Part shown: one piece after another, positions 46,094-54,318 of the stretch
Layout of the letters: each line of letters begins with the position of its first letter
Numbering within the stretch: the stretch's first letter is position 1
Assembly (NCBI RefSeq): GCF_000381085.1
Contig: NZ_KB905899.1
Coordinates: 1,426,001-1,490,000 of the forward strand
DNA from: Thiomicrorhabdus arctica DSM 13458
GTDB lineage: Bacteria > Pseudomonadota > Gammaproteobacteria > Thiomicrospirales > Thiomicrospiraceae
Direction: 5' to 3'
Length of the DNA stretch: 64,000 nt
The notes under the pieces: model-generated
The model's input: only the letters and a program-made list of their open reading frames with translations
The model's database searches: none
Told to the model about the DNA's origin: nothing
Translations under genes and position numbers: made by a program

Positions 46094-48061
46094 ATGGCGC
46101 TACTATTTTTACGTGAAATGTCCCTCAGCTTCGGCTCGGCTCCCTTATTCAACAAAGCTTCTTTACAGATCGAAGCCAATGAACGTGTCTGTCTAGTCGG
46201 CCGTAACGGCGAAGGTAAGTCGACCCTGTTGAAAGTCATTGAAGGTGAGATTCAGGCTGATGGCGGAACCCGCATTGTGCAAGATGGCGTGACCATCGCC
46301 AAACTGCAACAAGAAGTACCGCATGATATGCACGGCTCTGTGTTTCACGTTATTTCGGAAGGGTTAGGCAATGCCGGTCAGTTGATTGAGGAGTTTCATG
46401 AAATCAGTGTTCAGATGGAGCAGAATTACACCGATGAACTGATGGAACGGTTTTCCAAGGTCCAAGAAGGCATCGAAAAGCAAAACGGTTGGGAGCTACA
46501 GCAAAAAGTCGACACCATTATCTCTAAATTAGAGTTACAGGCCGATGCAGAGTTTTCGAGATTATCAGGGGGGATGAAACGCCGAGTGCTTCTTGCCCAG
46601 GCGTTGGTTCAAGCGCCTGATATTCTGTTACTCGATGAGCCGACGAACCACTTGGATATTCCCTCCATTCAATGGCTAGAAGGCTTTCTCAAAGGCGTGA
46701 ACTGTTCACTCGTTTTTATCACGCATGATAGAGCATTCTTGCAAGCCCTAGCAACCCGTATTATCGAACTCGATCGCGGTAAGCTCGCCAATTGGCAGTG
46801 TGATTATCACACCTACCTAGAACGTAAAGAGGCTGTCTTAGAAAATGAAGCCAGACAAAATGCACTGTTTGATAAAAAATTAGCCCAAGAAGAGGTCTGG
46901 ATTCGTCAAGGCATCAAAGCACGCCGTACCCGTAACGAAGGTCGTGTTCGCGAGTTGGAAAAACTGCGTTCAGAGCATCAGTCACGTCGTAATCAGCAAG
47001 GTAAAGCGAACTTACAACTTAACCGTGCAGACCTATCTGGCAAACAGGTTGTTGAGTTAAAGAATGTGACCTTTGGCTGGCCTGGCAGAACCATTATTGA
47101 AGACTTCAGTGGCGTCATTATGCGTGGCGACAAGGTGGGGATTATCGGAGAGAACGGTTGTGGTAAATCGACTCTAATCGGATTACTGCTTGGTAAACAA
47201 GCGCCGTCTTCCGGAACCATCACTATGGGAACCAACCTCGATATCGCCTACTTCGATCAACACCGTGCGCAATTGGATGAAAATAAGCCAGTGGTCGAAA
47301 GTGTGATTGAAGAGAGTGATTACGTTGAAATCAATGGTCAACGTAAACATATTATGGGCTATTTGGCGGACTTCCTCTTCTCACCAGAACGTGCTCGTCA
47401 AAAAGTGAAGTCTTTGTCGGGGGGAGAGCGTAATCGTCTGCTACTAGCACGCGTATTCGCTAAACCGTCTAACCTACTGATCCTCGATGAGCCGACCAAC
47501 GATTTAGATGTTGAAACACTAGAGCTGTTGGAAGAGTTATTGATGAACTATAAAGGTACGGTCTTAATCGTCAGCCACGATCGTGCTTTCTTAAACAATG
47601 TCTGTACTAGCTCAATCGTGTTTGATGCACCGGGCGATGTGAATGAATATATCGGTGGTTATGACGACTGGTTACGTCAGCGTCCGGCTAAATATGCCAA
47701 TACGCGTTCGGCGGCACGTTTAGAGTCGGCTCATCCAAAGATGACGACCTCTGAAATCAAAGCAGAAAAAGCCCCTAAAACTGAAAAACCCAAAGAAATT
47801 GTGGCCACGCCAGTCGCTAAAAAAGCCATCAAGCTAAGCTTTAAAGATCAGCGTGAATATGATGCCTTACCGGCTTTAATTGAGGGCTTGGAAACTGAAT
47901 TAGAAGCCTTGGCTGAAAAAGTCGGCAGCAGCGAGTTTTATCAAAATGATAATGAAACCGTACAGGCCACGCTGAAACAATTAGAAGACAAAGAAGGCGA
48001 ACTTGAAGGCGCTTTTGAACGTTGGGAAATTTTAGAGCGTATCGTGATGGGCGACGCCTAA
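46094..48061 (+). CDS. uup: ABC-F family ATPase Uup
   Basis: Soluble ATPase with two ABC cassettes and no membrane part, of the ribosome-associated ABC-F group; Uup also affects transposon excision and branched DNA. The first cassette has Walker A VGRNGEGKSTLLKVIEG and signature RLSGGMKRR; the second has GENGCGKSTLIGLLLG and SLSGGERNRLLLARVF. Uup identity is supported by the C-terminal coiled domain (about residues 540-655: KKAIKLSFKDQREYDALPA and a charged helix). I chose the ATG at 46094, since the 12 residues before it have no family match. Confidence 0.92.
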   Translation: MALLFLREMSLSFGSAPLFNKASLQIEANERVCLVGRNGEGKSTLLKVIEGEIQADGGTRIVQDGVTIAKLQQEVPHDMHGSVFHVISEGLGNAGQLIEEFHEISVQMEQNYTDELMERFSKVQEGIEKQNGWELQQKVDTIISKLELQADAEFSRLSGGMKRRVLLAQALVQAPDILLLDEPTNHLDIPSIQWLEGFLKGVNCSLVFITHDRAFLQALATRIIELDRGKLANWQCDYHTYLERKEAVLENEARQNALFDKKLAQEEVWIRQGIKARRTRNEGRVRELEKLRSEHQSRRNQQGKANLQLNRADLSGKQVVELKNVTFGWPGRTIIEDFSGVIMRGDKVGIIGENGCGKSTLIGLLLGKQAPSSGTITMGTNLDIAYFDQHRAQLDENKPVVESVIEESDYVEINGQRKHIMGYLADFLFSPERARQKVKSLSGGERNRLLLARVFAKPSNLLILDEPTNDLDVETLELLEELLMNYKGTVLIVSHDRAFLNNVCTSSIVFDAPGDVNEYIGGYDDWLRQRPAKYANTRSAARLESAHPKMTTSEIKAEKAPKTEKPKEIVATPVAKKAIKLSFKDQREYDALPALIEGLETELEALAEKVGSSEFYQNDNETVQATLKQLEDKEGELEGAFERWEILERIVMGDA

Positions 48062-48140
48062 GTTTCAGCTTTCATGATTAAGTTAAGCTTAGTTTCTCGC
48101 TTAAGTTAACCACGAAGGCATGAATTTTAAAACGTGAATT

Positions 48141-48232
48141 AACCAGGTCTGGCCAAATGCAAAGGAACAATTAATATTAAAAAGGCCTCTCAAGCATTGA
48201 TGACCATTCAAATAAATCGAGTCTGACCCCAG
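48141..48232 (+). repeat. Degenerate member of the accessory-region composite repeat
   Basis: Begins with a decayed palindrome (ACCAGGTCTGGC, 48142-48153) and ends with GAGTCTGACCCCAG (48219-48232), the tail shared with the two better copies at 49189 and 50133. The middle differs and contains the separate repeat at 48173-48206. Confidence 0.55.
48173..48206 (+). repeat. Short dispersed repeat, copy 1
   Basis: AATATTAAAAAGGC and TCTCAA, then ATTGATGA, shared with a second copy at 56472-56505 with a few mismatches. Function unknown. Confidence 0.6.
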
Positions 48233-48511
48233 TTATTTTTTACCCGCCAACATCACCTTACGTTCTTGAGTAAATTCCCACCATTTTTTAGGTGGACCGC
48301 CCTGCATGTAGTTTACAGCTGAAATAAAGACATCTAACACACAGGGATCCTGCTTCTGCTGTGTCACATAACAAAGCTCTTGATACATTTGATATGGATC
48401 TTTGTTGGCTAACTCCATGGGTTCTTTCAAGCCTATCAGAATAAAATCCTTTTCCATGGCTTTGCCAATATTTGGAATGTCTTGAAAGTTTTTTATCTCA
48501 CTCCGAATCAT
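48233..48511 (-). CDS. Helix-hairpin-helix protein, Cdd1 (pathogenicity locus) family
   Basis: 92-aa protein matching the Cdd1 family (PF11731), with an N-terminal helix-hairpin-helix in FQDIPNIGKAMEKDFILIG and the typical end GGPPKKWWEFTQERK. Cdd1 proteins are small and of unknown role; a DNA-binding function is guessed from the HhH motif. It lies downstream of the RibD-C-domain gene on the same strand, with only 37 bp between. Such genes often travel in cassettes or islands. Confidence 0.8.
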   Translation of the reverse strand: MIRSEIKNFQDIPNIGKAMEKDFILIGLKEPMELANKDPYQMYQELCYVTQQKQDPCVLDVFISAVNYMQGGPPKKWWEFTQERKVMLAGKK

Positions 48512-48528
48512 CTCTTTTACCTTTCTAT

Positions 48529-48553
48529 CCTAATGGTTGAGTGGCTTGTTATA
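48529..48553 (-). other. attC-like remnant at the 3' end of the reductase gene
   Basis: On the reverse strand, TATAACAAGCC directly at the stop codon, then a short spacer and ATTAGG. The same TATAACAAGCC and ATTAGG elements bound a longer spacer at 50535-50589. They resemble the outer boxes of integron attC sites, but this one is too short to be a full site. Confidence 0.35.
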
Positions 48554-49109
48554 AGGAATTTACACGGTACTTAACTTGGATAAAATTATTTGGAAATGCT
48601 GAGGCCCTAGCCTTTTCAAGCTTTACACTTTTATTGATTTTGCCAAAGAGGGGAATCCCGGCACCTAAAAGCACTGGAGCTGTCGTAATGGTCATTTCAT
48701 TAATAAGGTTAAGATTCATAAAAGAGGTAATGGTTGCGCCACCATCAACGTAGGCATGTGTAAAGCCACTTCTCTCTAACGTTATCATTAGCTCTTGAAT
48801 ATCGCCAGAGTACATTTCAACCTTTTCTCTTAGATTCTCGGGCGGCTCTTTCACGGTCTTACTTAACACAACAATATGCACATCACCGTAAGGCCATTGA
48901 TCAGGGGTTAAGTTCATGCTCGAAATCATGTCCATGCACTTACGCCCCATAATCATGCAATCTACCGAATCCATAAAAAACTGAAAACCCATGTCTTCAG
49001 AATCCATATCGGTTTCCAAATTACCTGCGGTATGAAGCCAGTCGACCCCACCATCAGGTGTTGCAATATACCCATCGGCACTTGTTGCAATAAAAACTGA
49101 GCATTTCAT
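48549..49109 (-). CDS. Dihydrofolate-reductase-like protein (RibD C-terminal domain)
   Basis: 186-aa protein of the RibD C-terminal / DHFR-like family. The N-terminal strand KCSVFIATSADGYIATPDGGVDWL and the later FTHAYVDGGATITSFMNLNLINEMTI followed by LLGAGIPLFG are characteristic. Relatives bind NADPH; the substrate is unknown and folate reduction should not be assumed. Start ATG 49109 is supported by AGGA eight bases upstream. It sits among small accessory genes and is followed by a Cdd1-type gene. Confidence 0.85.
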   Translation of the reverse strand: MKCSVFIATSADGYIATPDGGVDWLHTAGNLETDMDSEDMGFQFFMDSVDCMIMGRKCMDMISSMNLTPDQWPYGDVHIVVLSKTVKEPPENLREKVEMYSGDIQELMITLERSGFTHAYVDGGATITSFMNLNLINEMTITTAPVLLGAGIPLFGKINKSVKLEKARASAFPNNFIQVKYRVNSL

Positions 49110-49181
49110 ATTTTTATTCCTAAGCACTCCGTTAAAAATGACTTATAACGATTATCACACAGCCAAACACCTGTCCAAAAA

Positions 49182-49209
49182 TAAAGCCGACCAGGCCTGG
49201 TCGGCTTTA
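49182..49209 (-). terminator. 28-bp perfect palindrome built on the repeated motif, acting as an intrinsic terminator
   Basis: The repeated palindrome (49189-49202 core) is extended on both sides by TAAAGCC/GGCTTTA, giving a perfect 28-bp inverted repeat. On the reverse strand the hairpin is followed by TTTTTGG, so it can end the nitroreductase transcript. It is the clearest case of the motif serving a visible RNA role. Confidence 0.8.
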
Positions 49210-49267
49210 AAATGCACTTGCACATGAATGGATTGTAGGGTTATTTAATTTTACTCTGCCCCCCAAT
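49189..49267 (+). repeat. Composite repeat, copy B (palindrome plus GGGGCAGAG-type tail)
   Basis: GACCAGGCCTGGTCGG, then an AAAATG-rich spacer, then GGGTTATTTAATTTTACTCT followed by GCCCCCC. It aligns over about 80 bp with copy C at 50133-50213. Confidence 0.75.
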
Positions 49268-49282
49268 GATTGACTCTATGTT

Positions 49283-49888
49283 CTATGAAAATCTATTCTT
49301 GATAACCACTTCATCTAGCGCCAATTGACCGCCTCGTGGCCAGGCCTCTTTTGTGCTCTTCCCTATGGCAACAAACATAGCAATCACATGATCGTCCGGA
49401 AGGTTAATAAGCTCAGCGACCTTTTCAAAATCGAAACCGTCCATTGGGCAGGAATCATATCCCATTGATTTTGCCGTAAGCATTAAGGTTTGCGCGGTTA
49501 TGCCACAAGATCTCATAGCCTCATCTCTTTGTACCTGGTCTTTGCCTCGATAGTAATCATCGATCGCTGGGAGCATAAAATCCTGAACGTCTTTAGAGGC
49601 ATTTTTCCAGTAACGATCAGGCTGTTTTTCCCATGATTTAAGGTCTGCACATAAAATAAAGAATAACGAGGCATCGGTCACCTGTGCTTGACCCCAAGCC
49701 ACCTCTCTAATTTGGGTTCTTAGTGCCGGGTCAGTCACCATGACATAGCGCCAATTTTGAATATTGAACGCCGTTGGAGAAAGCACCGCCAAGGAGAGAA
49801 ACTCATTGATTTCATCTTCCGTCATACGATGGTTTGCATCAAAATGTTTGACGGCACGACGGGAACGTATTGCATCTACTGTCTTCAT
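49283..49888 (-). CDS. Nitroreductase-family flavoprotein
   Basis: 201-aa FMN-dependent nitroreductase-fold protein. It begins KTVDAIRSRRAVKHFDANH and has AVLSPTAFNIQNWRYVMV, the FMN-binding segment, and ITAQTLMLTAKSMGYDSCPMDGFD, near the second flavin contact; the end is KSTKEAWPRGGQLALDEV. Relatives reduce quinones or nitroaromatics using NAD(P)H; the physiological substrate is unknown. AGGAG lies upstream of the ATG at 49888. The 28-bp palindromic terminator follows the gene. Confidence 0.88.
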   Translation of the reverse strand: MKTVDAIRSRRAVKHFDANHRMTEDEINEFLSLAVLSPTAFNIQNWRYVMVTDPALRTQIREVAWGQAQVTDASLFFILCADLKSWEKQPDRYWKNASKDVQDFMLPAIDDYYRGKDQVQRDEAMRSCGITAQTLMLTAKSMGYDSCPMDGFDFEKVAELINLPDDHVIAMFVAIGKSTKEAWPRGGQLALDEVVIKNRFS

Positions 49889-50132
49889 AATATTTCTCCT
49901 ATTTATTTAAATATTAAACATCCAAATATCTGTGCAAATTAAGTCAAAACCTGTCTATTCCAGTCGTTTTAACAGGATATTAAGGATGAATATCGTCATT
50001 GTGAATTTTTGAATGGCTTAATCTAAGCACATCGTTGATCGCTCTTCCCAACCCAAGCCATAAAAAAGCTGTAGTGAGTATAGAGACAAACTAGTAAAGT
50101 TACCAATCTATTTTTTCGTAAAAAATGAAGAT

Positions 50133-50213
50133 GACCAGGCCTGGTCGGTTTTTAAAATGAGCTTAAGGATGAGTTGATAGCAGGGTCATTTAATTTCAGT
50201 CTGACCCCTCATG
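50133..50213 (+). repeat. Composite repeat, copy C, with exact palindrome
   Basis: GACCAGGCCTGGTCGG (50133-50148), AAAATGAGC spacer, then GGGTCATTTAATTTCAGTCT followed by GACCCCTC. It aligns with copy B with scattered differences. It lies in the 380-bp gap 49889-50268, which has no gene I can support. Confidence 0.78.
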
Positions 50214-50268
50214 GTTAGGCGAGAATACGGATGTTATTTTGCATTCAACGTTTGCCCTAACGGGGCTA

Positions 50269-50487
50269 TTACGTATGGGTATTTCCAGAGTTCGGCCACT
50301 TAGAAAACGCAAGAAAATACAGAAGAATTAAGTTTAACAGGGGGATCACCATCAGAAGACTCAGCCACTTAGAGTAACCAGCTTTCGAAAAAATAAACCA
50401 GAACGGCACAATAATAACCGCAGCCATGACTAAGACCATAAGTGGGCCAGAAGGCCAAACTCCAGCATCAAGCATTGTTTCAGACAT
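50269..50487 (-). CDS. Small two-span membrane protein
   Basis: 72-aa protein with two hydrophobic helices (about residues 16-36, MVLVMAAVIIVPFWFIFSKA, and 43-62, LLMVIPLLNLILLYFLAF) separated by GYSKWLS. It has a good ribosome-binding site (GGAGAAG). Similar short proteins with a KAGYSxWLxLLxxIPLxN pattern are widespread and unassigned. No function is claimed. Confidence 0.65.
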   Translation of the reverse strand: MSETMLDAGVWPSGPLMVLVMAAVIIVPFWFIFSKAGYSKWLSLLMVIPLLNLILLYFLAFSKWPNSGNTHT

Positions 50488-50534
50488 TATACTTCTCCAT
50501 TTCTGTAAATAGTTGCACTGTGGCGGGCAACCTA

Positions 50535-50589
50535 CACCTAATACTCAGTTCAGCGTACCACGTTTTATCCGCTGTAACGGCTTGTTATA
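50535..50589 (-). other. attC-like recombination-site remnant
   Basis: Reverse strand: TATAACAAGCCGTTACAGCGG ... CGCTGAACTGAGTATTAGG. Imperfect inverted arms (AGCCGTTACAGCG against CGCTGAACTGAG) flank a short loop, like the paired boxes of attC. The core GTTRRRY is not intact (ATTAGGT), and no integrase is in the window, so this is a decayed or chance likeness. Confidence 0.35.
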
Positions 50590-50612
50590 TTTTAAACACT
50601 GACAGAGCAAAT

Positions 50613-51116
50613 TTACTTGGTAAAATGATTCATTTCTTTAACCGTTGTGATTCTATAAATAGCTTTACCTTTAGCACGAAACTGAATCTCTTCAAACAAC
50701 TCAGCAGTCCAAAACTTAGGTGATAACCGTAAGTATTTCCAGCCTGTTAAAGTACCTTTCAAAACCGAACTGCCTTCAGGCCATCCTAATGGTTTTACAA
50801 AATAGCTTTTTAATAACCTCTTAGTCACCCACCAGTAGTGAACATAATAGGGTAAATCAACGTAAATAAGCGTGTCTGCGGCATCTATACGTAACCAAAA
50901 AGAGTCTAATGTACCAAGCCCTTCAATGATCCAATTGTCAGTCTTAATCAAATCAGCATGCTTTTCTGAATACTCTTCAGGTAAAACACGCTCACCATTT
51001 TTCTGGTACTCAATTAAATCTAATGCATACAGTTTCATTCCAGTTTTATCGGAAAGCTTTTTACTCAGCGTGGATTTCCCACCTCCGGGTTTTCCAAAGA
51101 CAACCACTTTATTCAT
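50613..51116 (-). CDS. P-loop kinase-like protein (adenylate-kinase/FlaR type)
   Basis: 167-aa P-loop NTPase of the topology-modulation (FlaR-like) group. The Walker A is VVVFGKPGGGKSTLSKKLS, a lid-proximal ALDLIEYQKNG follows, and IIEGLGTLDSFWLRIDAADTLIYVD contains the Walker B-like strand. The rest is basic and helical (YWWVTKRLLKSYFVKPLGWPE). It probably phosphorylates a small molecule, but the substrate is unknown. It is followed by the attC-like sequence. Typical of mobile or cassette-borne genes. Confidence 0.8.
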   Translation of the reverse strand: MNKVVVFGKPGGGKSTLSKKLSDKTGMKLYALDLIEYQKNGERVLPEEYSEKHADLIKTDNWIIEGLGTLDSFWLRIDAADTLIYVDLPYYVHYWWVTKRLLKSYFVKPLGWPEGSSVLKGTLTGWKYLRLSPKFWTAELFEEIQFRAKGKAIYRITTVKEMNHFTK

Positions 51117-51272
51117 TTATCGACGTCATCACATGTTGCTTCTTTGTGCTCGAGCCTTAACTGAATATAATGATGATTAAACATCTTACTTACTACCTTT
51201 ATAAAGCCAGTAGAAAAAACGTGCCTCCTCTGGAAGAGTCGATACAGCAATCAATCCACGCATAAAAATGGC

Positions 51273-51725
51273 TTAATGTTTATTTTCAAGATCAATGATC
51301 AACGCTTTCATTTCGGCAATTTCCTTGCGCTGAGCCTTAATGATACTGTCTGCTAGCTCACGAACTCGAGGATCTGAAATATTGGCACGCTCACTCGTTA
51401 GAATAGCAATAGAGTGATGTGGGATCATCGCTTTCATCCAAGAAACATCTTCAACAGTCGCTTGACTACGCACCAGCCAGAGCGCAGCCACAAAGACAAC
51501 AATACTACCCAGAACAATCGTGGTATTCGTCCGTGTGTCCGTGTACATATCAAGCATAAACAGTAGCATAATAACAGCCATAACAGAACCCATCACGAGT
51601 GCCATATAAGCGCGTGTTTCACTAAAAAAAATGTGATCTATACTGAATGAATTTAAATACATCAGTGCAAACATCGTGATGGTTGCAGTCAGAATCATGG
51701 CGGCAAAATTCACATACTTTGTCAT
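51273..51725 (-). CDS. DUF305 membrane protein
   Basis: 150-aa protein with three predicted membrane spans (about residues 4-24, 33-53 and 62-80) and a C-terminal DUF305 segment: SWMKAMIPHHSIAILTSERA, then a helix with RVRELADSIIKAQRKEIAEM. The MxPHH pair is the typical DUF305 metal-type motif, seen in CopM-like copper-binding proteins. I chose the ATG at 51725, with GGAGAA upstream. Copper handling is possible by family, not shown here. Confidence 0.82.
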   Translation of the reverse strand: MTKYVNFAAMILTATITMFALMYLNSFSIDHIFFSETRAYMALVMGSVMAVIMLLFMLDMYTDTRTNTTIVLGSIVVFVAALWLVRSQATVEDVSWMKAMIPHHSIAILTSERANISDPRVRELADSIIKAQRKEIAEMKALIIDLENKH

Positions 51726-51952
51726 GGGGGCTTTCTCCAATTTAGTTATCTATTTTATAGTCGAGTACAGATCTATAACGGACGATTCCATCATCTACCG
51801 GCTCATCAATGCACCTAACCGACTTGATTTAATCAATCACGACCGTTACGACGATTAATTATATACGAACTATTACTAACCAGTAAACAACATTTCTCTC
51901 TTTAGCGCAGCTTAAATAGACTTGAAATAACTCGTATCTGTCTTTGAAAACC

Positions 51953-52366
51953 TTATGGCTTGCTGGTCATCAGTTTGTGCATGTACATTGCAGAACAGCT
52001 AATAAGAAGAAAGCCATTTAAAGCTTCAACCCCCGCCAGGAATCGCAAGTGACCTGTGGGATAGATGTCGCCCAAACCCAAGGTATTGTAATTGACCAAT
52101 GAAAAATACTGATAATCCATCATACTCATATAGTCAGTCTGCTTAAAAGAGCCTAGCCCCTCAGAGGCCCCAAAATAAAACCCAACACCATACAACGCAG
52201 CCTCCATCACATGGATAAAGACGATAAACTGTACCCCTACAGGCAAAGTGATGGCTTTATGCAACCTGGAGTTTTGCAAGTTTTCTACGATTGGGCTAAG
52301 AATAAAACCATGAATCAGGGTCGTTATGAATACGAGTAGTATCGAAATAAATATAATTGACAGCAT
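51953..52366 (-). CDS. Two-span potassium-channel-like (Ion_trans_2) protein
   Basis: 137-aa membrane protein. Two hydrophobic segments flank a pore loop with a selectivity-filter-like motif YNTLGLGDIYP (compare TxGYGD), then LRFLAGVEALNGFLLISCSAMYMHKLM, the usual second helix of small bacterial ion-channel proteins. The GLGD filter is not the classical GYGD, so potassium selectivity is unsure. Start ATG 52366 has AGGA upstream; a GTG at 52393 is an alternative. Confidence 0.75.
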   Translation of the reverse strand: MLSIIFISILLVFITTLIHGFILSPIVENLQNSRLHKAITLPVGVQFIVFIHVMEAALYGVGFYFGASEGLGSFKQTDYMSMMDYQYFSLVNYNTLGLGDIYPTGHLRFLAGVEALNGFLLISCSAMYMHKLMTSKP

Positions 52367-52729
52367 TTTAAGGTGTCCTTTTATAAAGATCACTTAGCAT
52401 AAGCATGGCTAGAAAATACCCAAAAAACTGCATACTAAAACGTAGAAAATATTGGTTAAAGACTTATTTATCGTTATTAGGATTATTGAAGTGAATCTCG
52501 TGATTCCGACCATAACCTGGTGCGATTAAAAACAATGGATGTCAAACGTAAAACGACCAAGCATAAAATATGAAATTATGTCCACTCTCTTATTTAGTGC
52601 TTGGTTAACACACGTTATGAATTCTATCTATTTACTCAAGTGCTGACTTAATAGACCAGCACTGTATTAAAGAACTGAAATCAAAGGGTTCTTATTCAGT
52701 GCGGGTCTTTAATGCCAATCAGACCATAC
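52367..52729. other. Intergenic region with two inverted repeats
   Basis: 363 bp without a supported gene. A 15-bp imperfect inverted repeat (ACCAAGCATAAAATA at 52556-52570 against TATTTAGTGCTTGGT at 52591-52605) resembles an opened-out palindrome motif. A second, perfect 7-bp hairpin AGTGCTG/CAGCACT lies at 52639-52663 and may end transcription of the hydrolase gene at 52730. Confidence 0.5.
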
Positions 52730-53851
52730 TTAATGATCATATTGCTCAAAGTTAATCACTTGTAAATCATTAGCCTCTAAAATTTTGCCTGTAAAACCTT
52801 GTGCTCGGATAAGCGTCTCCACTTGAGGGATTTTGCCTTCCGTCAGCGGCGTAATATGTGAAAGCAAGAGTGTTTTCACATTGGCTTTATGTGCCACTTC
52901 GCCAATGCGAGAAGGTGTGGTATGCAAATTATAAAAAACCTTTAATGATGGATTTGGCAGAGTATCCGTTGCCAACGAGGTATCATAAATCAACAGATCG
53001 GCACCTTCTGAAATGCCCATCATATTGCCGCCATTTAGAAGGGGATTCCCTTTCATATTCGTTTTCTTTGAACTCGTATCGCCAGAATATACAATCGTTA
53101 GGCCTTTGTACTCTATACGAAAGGCTAACGCAGGTACTGGGCCATGATTGACACCCACCGCTTTAATCACTAGACCGTCCACGCCCGACGGGGTGATGTT
53201 TGTCGGATTATAGACCTGCCAGTTTGGCGATATATTATGCGCTTCGTAGTTAAAGGTACCGCCATTAATGGCACGTGAAAATACATTTAAGTAACGCTCT
53301 ACACCCGTATTTAGATCAAAATGCTTATATACATATGCTGAGGTAGCTGGATATTGTGCCACGCCCTCATTAGCCCCAATATCGAGAGGGAACGGCACTC
53401 TATTAGCCCCAGGACCAAACACTCTAAACGGAGCTGTGCGTCCTGGAGGAAAAGCAGAAGGCTTTTGCTTAAGGTTATAAGTGCTATTATTAAAATACAT
53501 GGATTTAATGATGGAAGGTAAATCCCCAGTGTGATCGAGATGCAGATGAGATAACAAAACGATATCCAGGTCTTTTATATCCACTCCGGCCATTGCGAGA
53601 CTTTTGTAAGCACCCCCACCCGCATCCATTAAAATTCTTGGCACACCATCAACAAAAACAAGATAACTTGCACTCGCACGACCGGCTGGTGTGGCGACAG
53701 GTCCACCCGACCCTAACACCATAACGGAAAGATCGCCTTTGACGTTATCAAACGCCGTGCTCTTTTTATCCTGACCAGCCATAGCGGTTAACGGAAAAGA
53801 AAATAGTAATGCAAGCGGTACTATCTTTAATAAAATTCGTTTTCTCATCAT
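52730..53851 (-). CDS. Secreted MBL-fold metallo-hydrolase, copy 1
   Basis: 373-aa periplasmic metallo-beta-lactamase-fold hydrolase. Signal peptide about residues 1-25 (cleavage after AMA). The metal motif is LLSHLHLDHTGDLPS (His102, His104, Asp106, His107), followed by further ligands in VNHGPVPALAFRIEY, VYSGDTSS and LLLSHITP. The overall pattern resembles RNase Z/arylsulfatase-like MBL hydrolases, but a periplasmic signal rules out tRNA processing. The substrate is unknown. A near-identical copy lies at 54947 with one small unrelated gene between, so this is a recent duplication. Confidence 0.88.
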   Translation of the reverse strand: MMRKRILLKIVPLALLFSFPLTAMAGQDKKSTAFDNVKGDLSVMVLGSGGPVATPAGRASASYLVFVDGVPRILMDAGGGAYKSLAMAGVDIKDLDIVLLSHLHLDHTGDLPSIIKSMYFNNSTYNLKQKPSAFPPGRTAPFRVFGPGANRVPFPLDIGANEGVAQYPATSAYVYKHFDLNTGVERYLNVFSRAINGGTFNYEAHNISPNWQVYNPTNITPSGVDGLVIKAVGVNHGPVPALAFRIEYKGLTIVYSGDTSSKKTNMKGNPLLNGGNMMGISEGADLLIYDTSLATDTLPNPSLKVFYNLHTTPSRIGEVAHKANVKTLLLSHITPLTEGKIPQVETLIRAQGFTGKILEANDLQVINFEQYDH

Positions 53852-54318
53852 CGTAATGTTCCCTTACATTTGTTCGTATTCATTAAGCAGTAATACTAAC
53901 ATACAGTTTTCGATTAATAAACACAGATTAGTAGAGCTTATTCACATGACGATTCTTATTATCTGTAGATCTGCTTTACTCACTCATTTATTTTAATTCC
54001 TCTCTTAAATCCCATAACGGGCCTACACTCAGGCACCCGGAGTTTTGAGGTATTCTTAGCGTGAAAGGTATTTTTGACTGTTTTTGAAAGGGAGAGTTCA
54101 GGGGTGTGGATTTATTTATACAGAGAAACGTTAGATTAAGATCATTCGACCAGGCCTGATCCGTTTTAAAAGCCCATTATTTTCAGGGGGATAAAACAGG
54201 CTAATAACGTAGAAAGTTTATCTTTTGTAAGTCACTATCTTTTCACCTAACGTAGGACACGTTTAGGGAATATCAGAGGACAAGCTTAGAAAAACCGATT
54301 TAATGAAGAGAAGCATCT
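53852..54318. other. Intergenic region with MBL promoter-like sequence and a palindrome near copy
   Basis: 467 bp without a gene. AGTAATACTAACATACAGTT (about 53891-53910) recurs upstream of copy 2 (near 56100-56119), so it probably carries the shared MBL promoter on the reverse strand. A near copy of the repeated palindrome (GACCAGGCCTGATC) lies at 54148-54161. Confidence 0.5.

Noticed and set aside
50206-50268. GTTAGGC...GCCCTAAC as an attC site near 50214-50265
   Set aside because: The two boxes are in the wrong order for attC (RYYYAAC should precede GTTRRRY on the same strand).
48512-51116. A functional integron cassette array
   Set aside because: attC-like boxes are incomplete, no integrase is present, and most gaps between the genes lack such boxes. 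Kept only as a low-confidence remnant.
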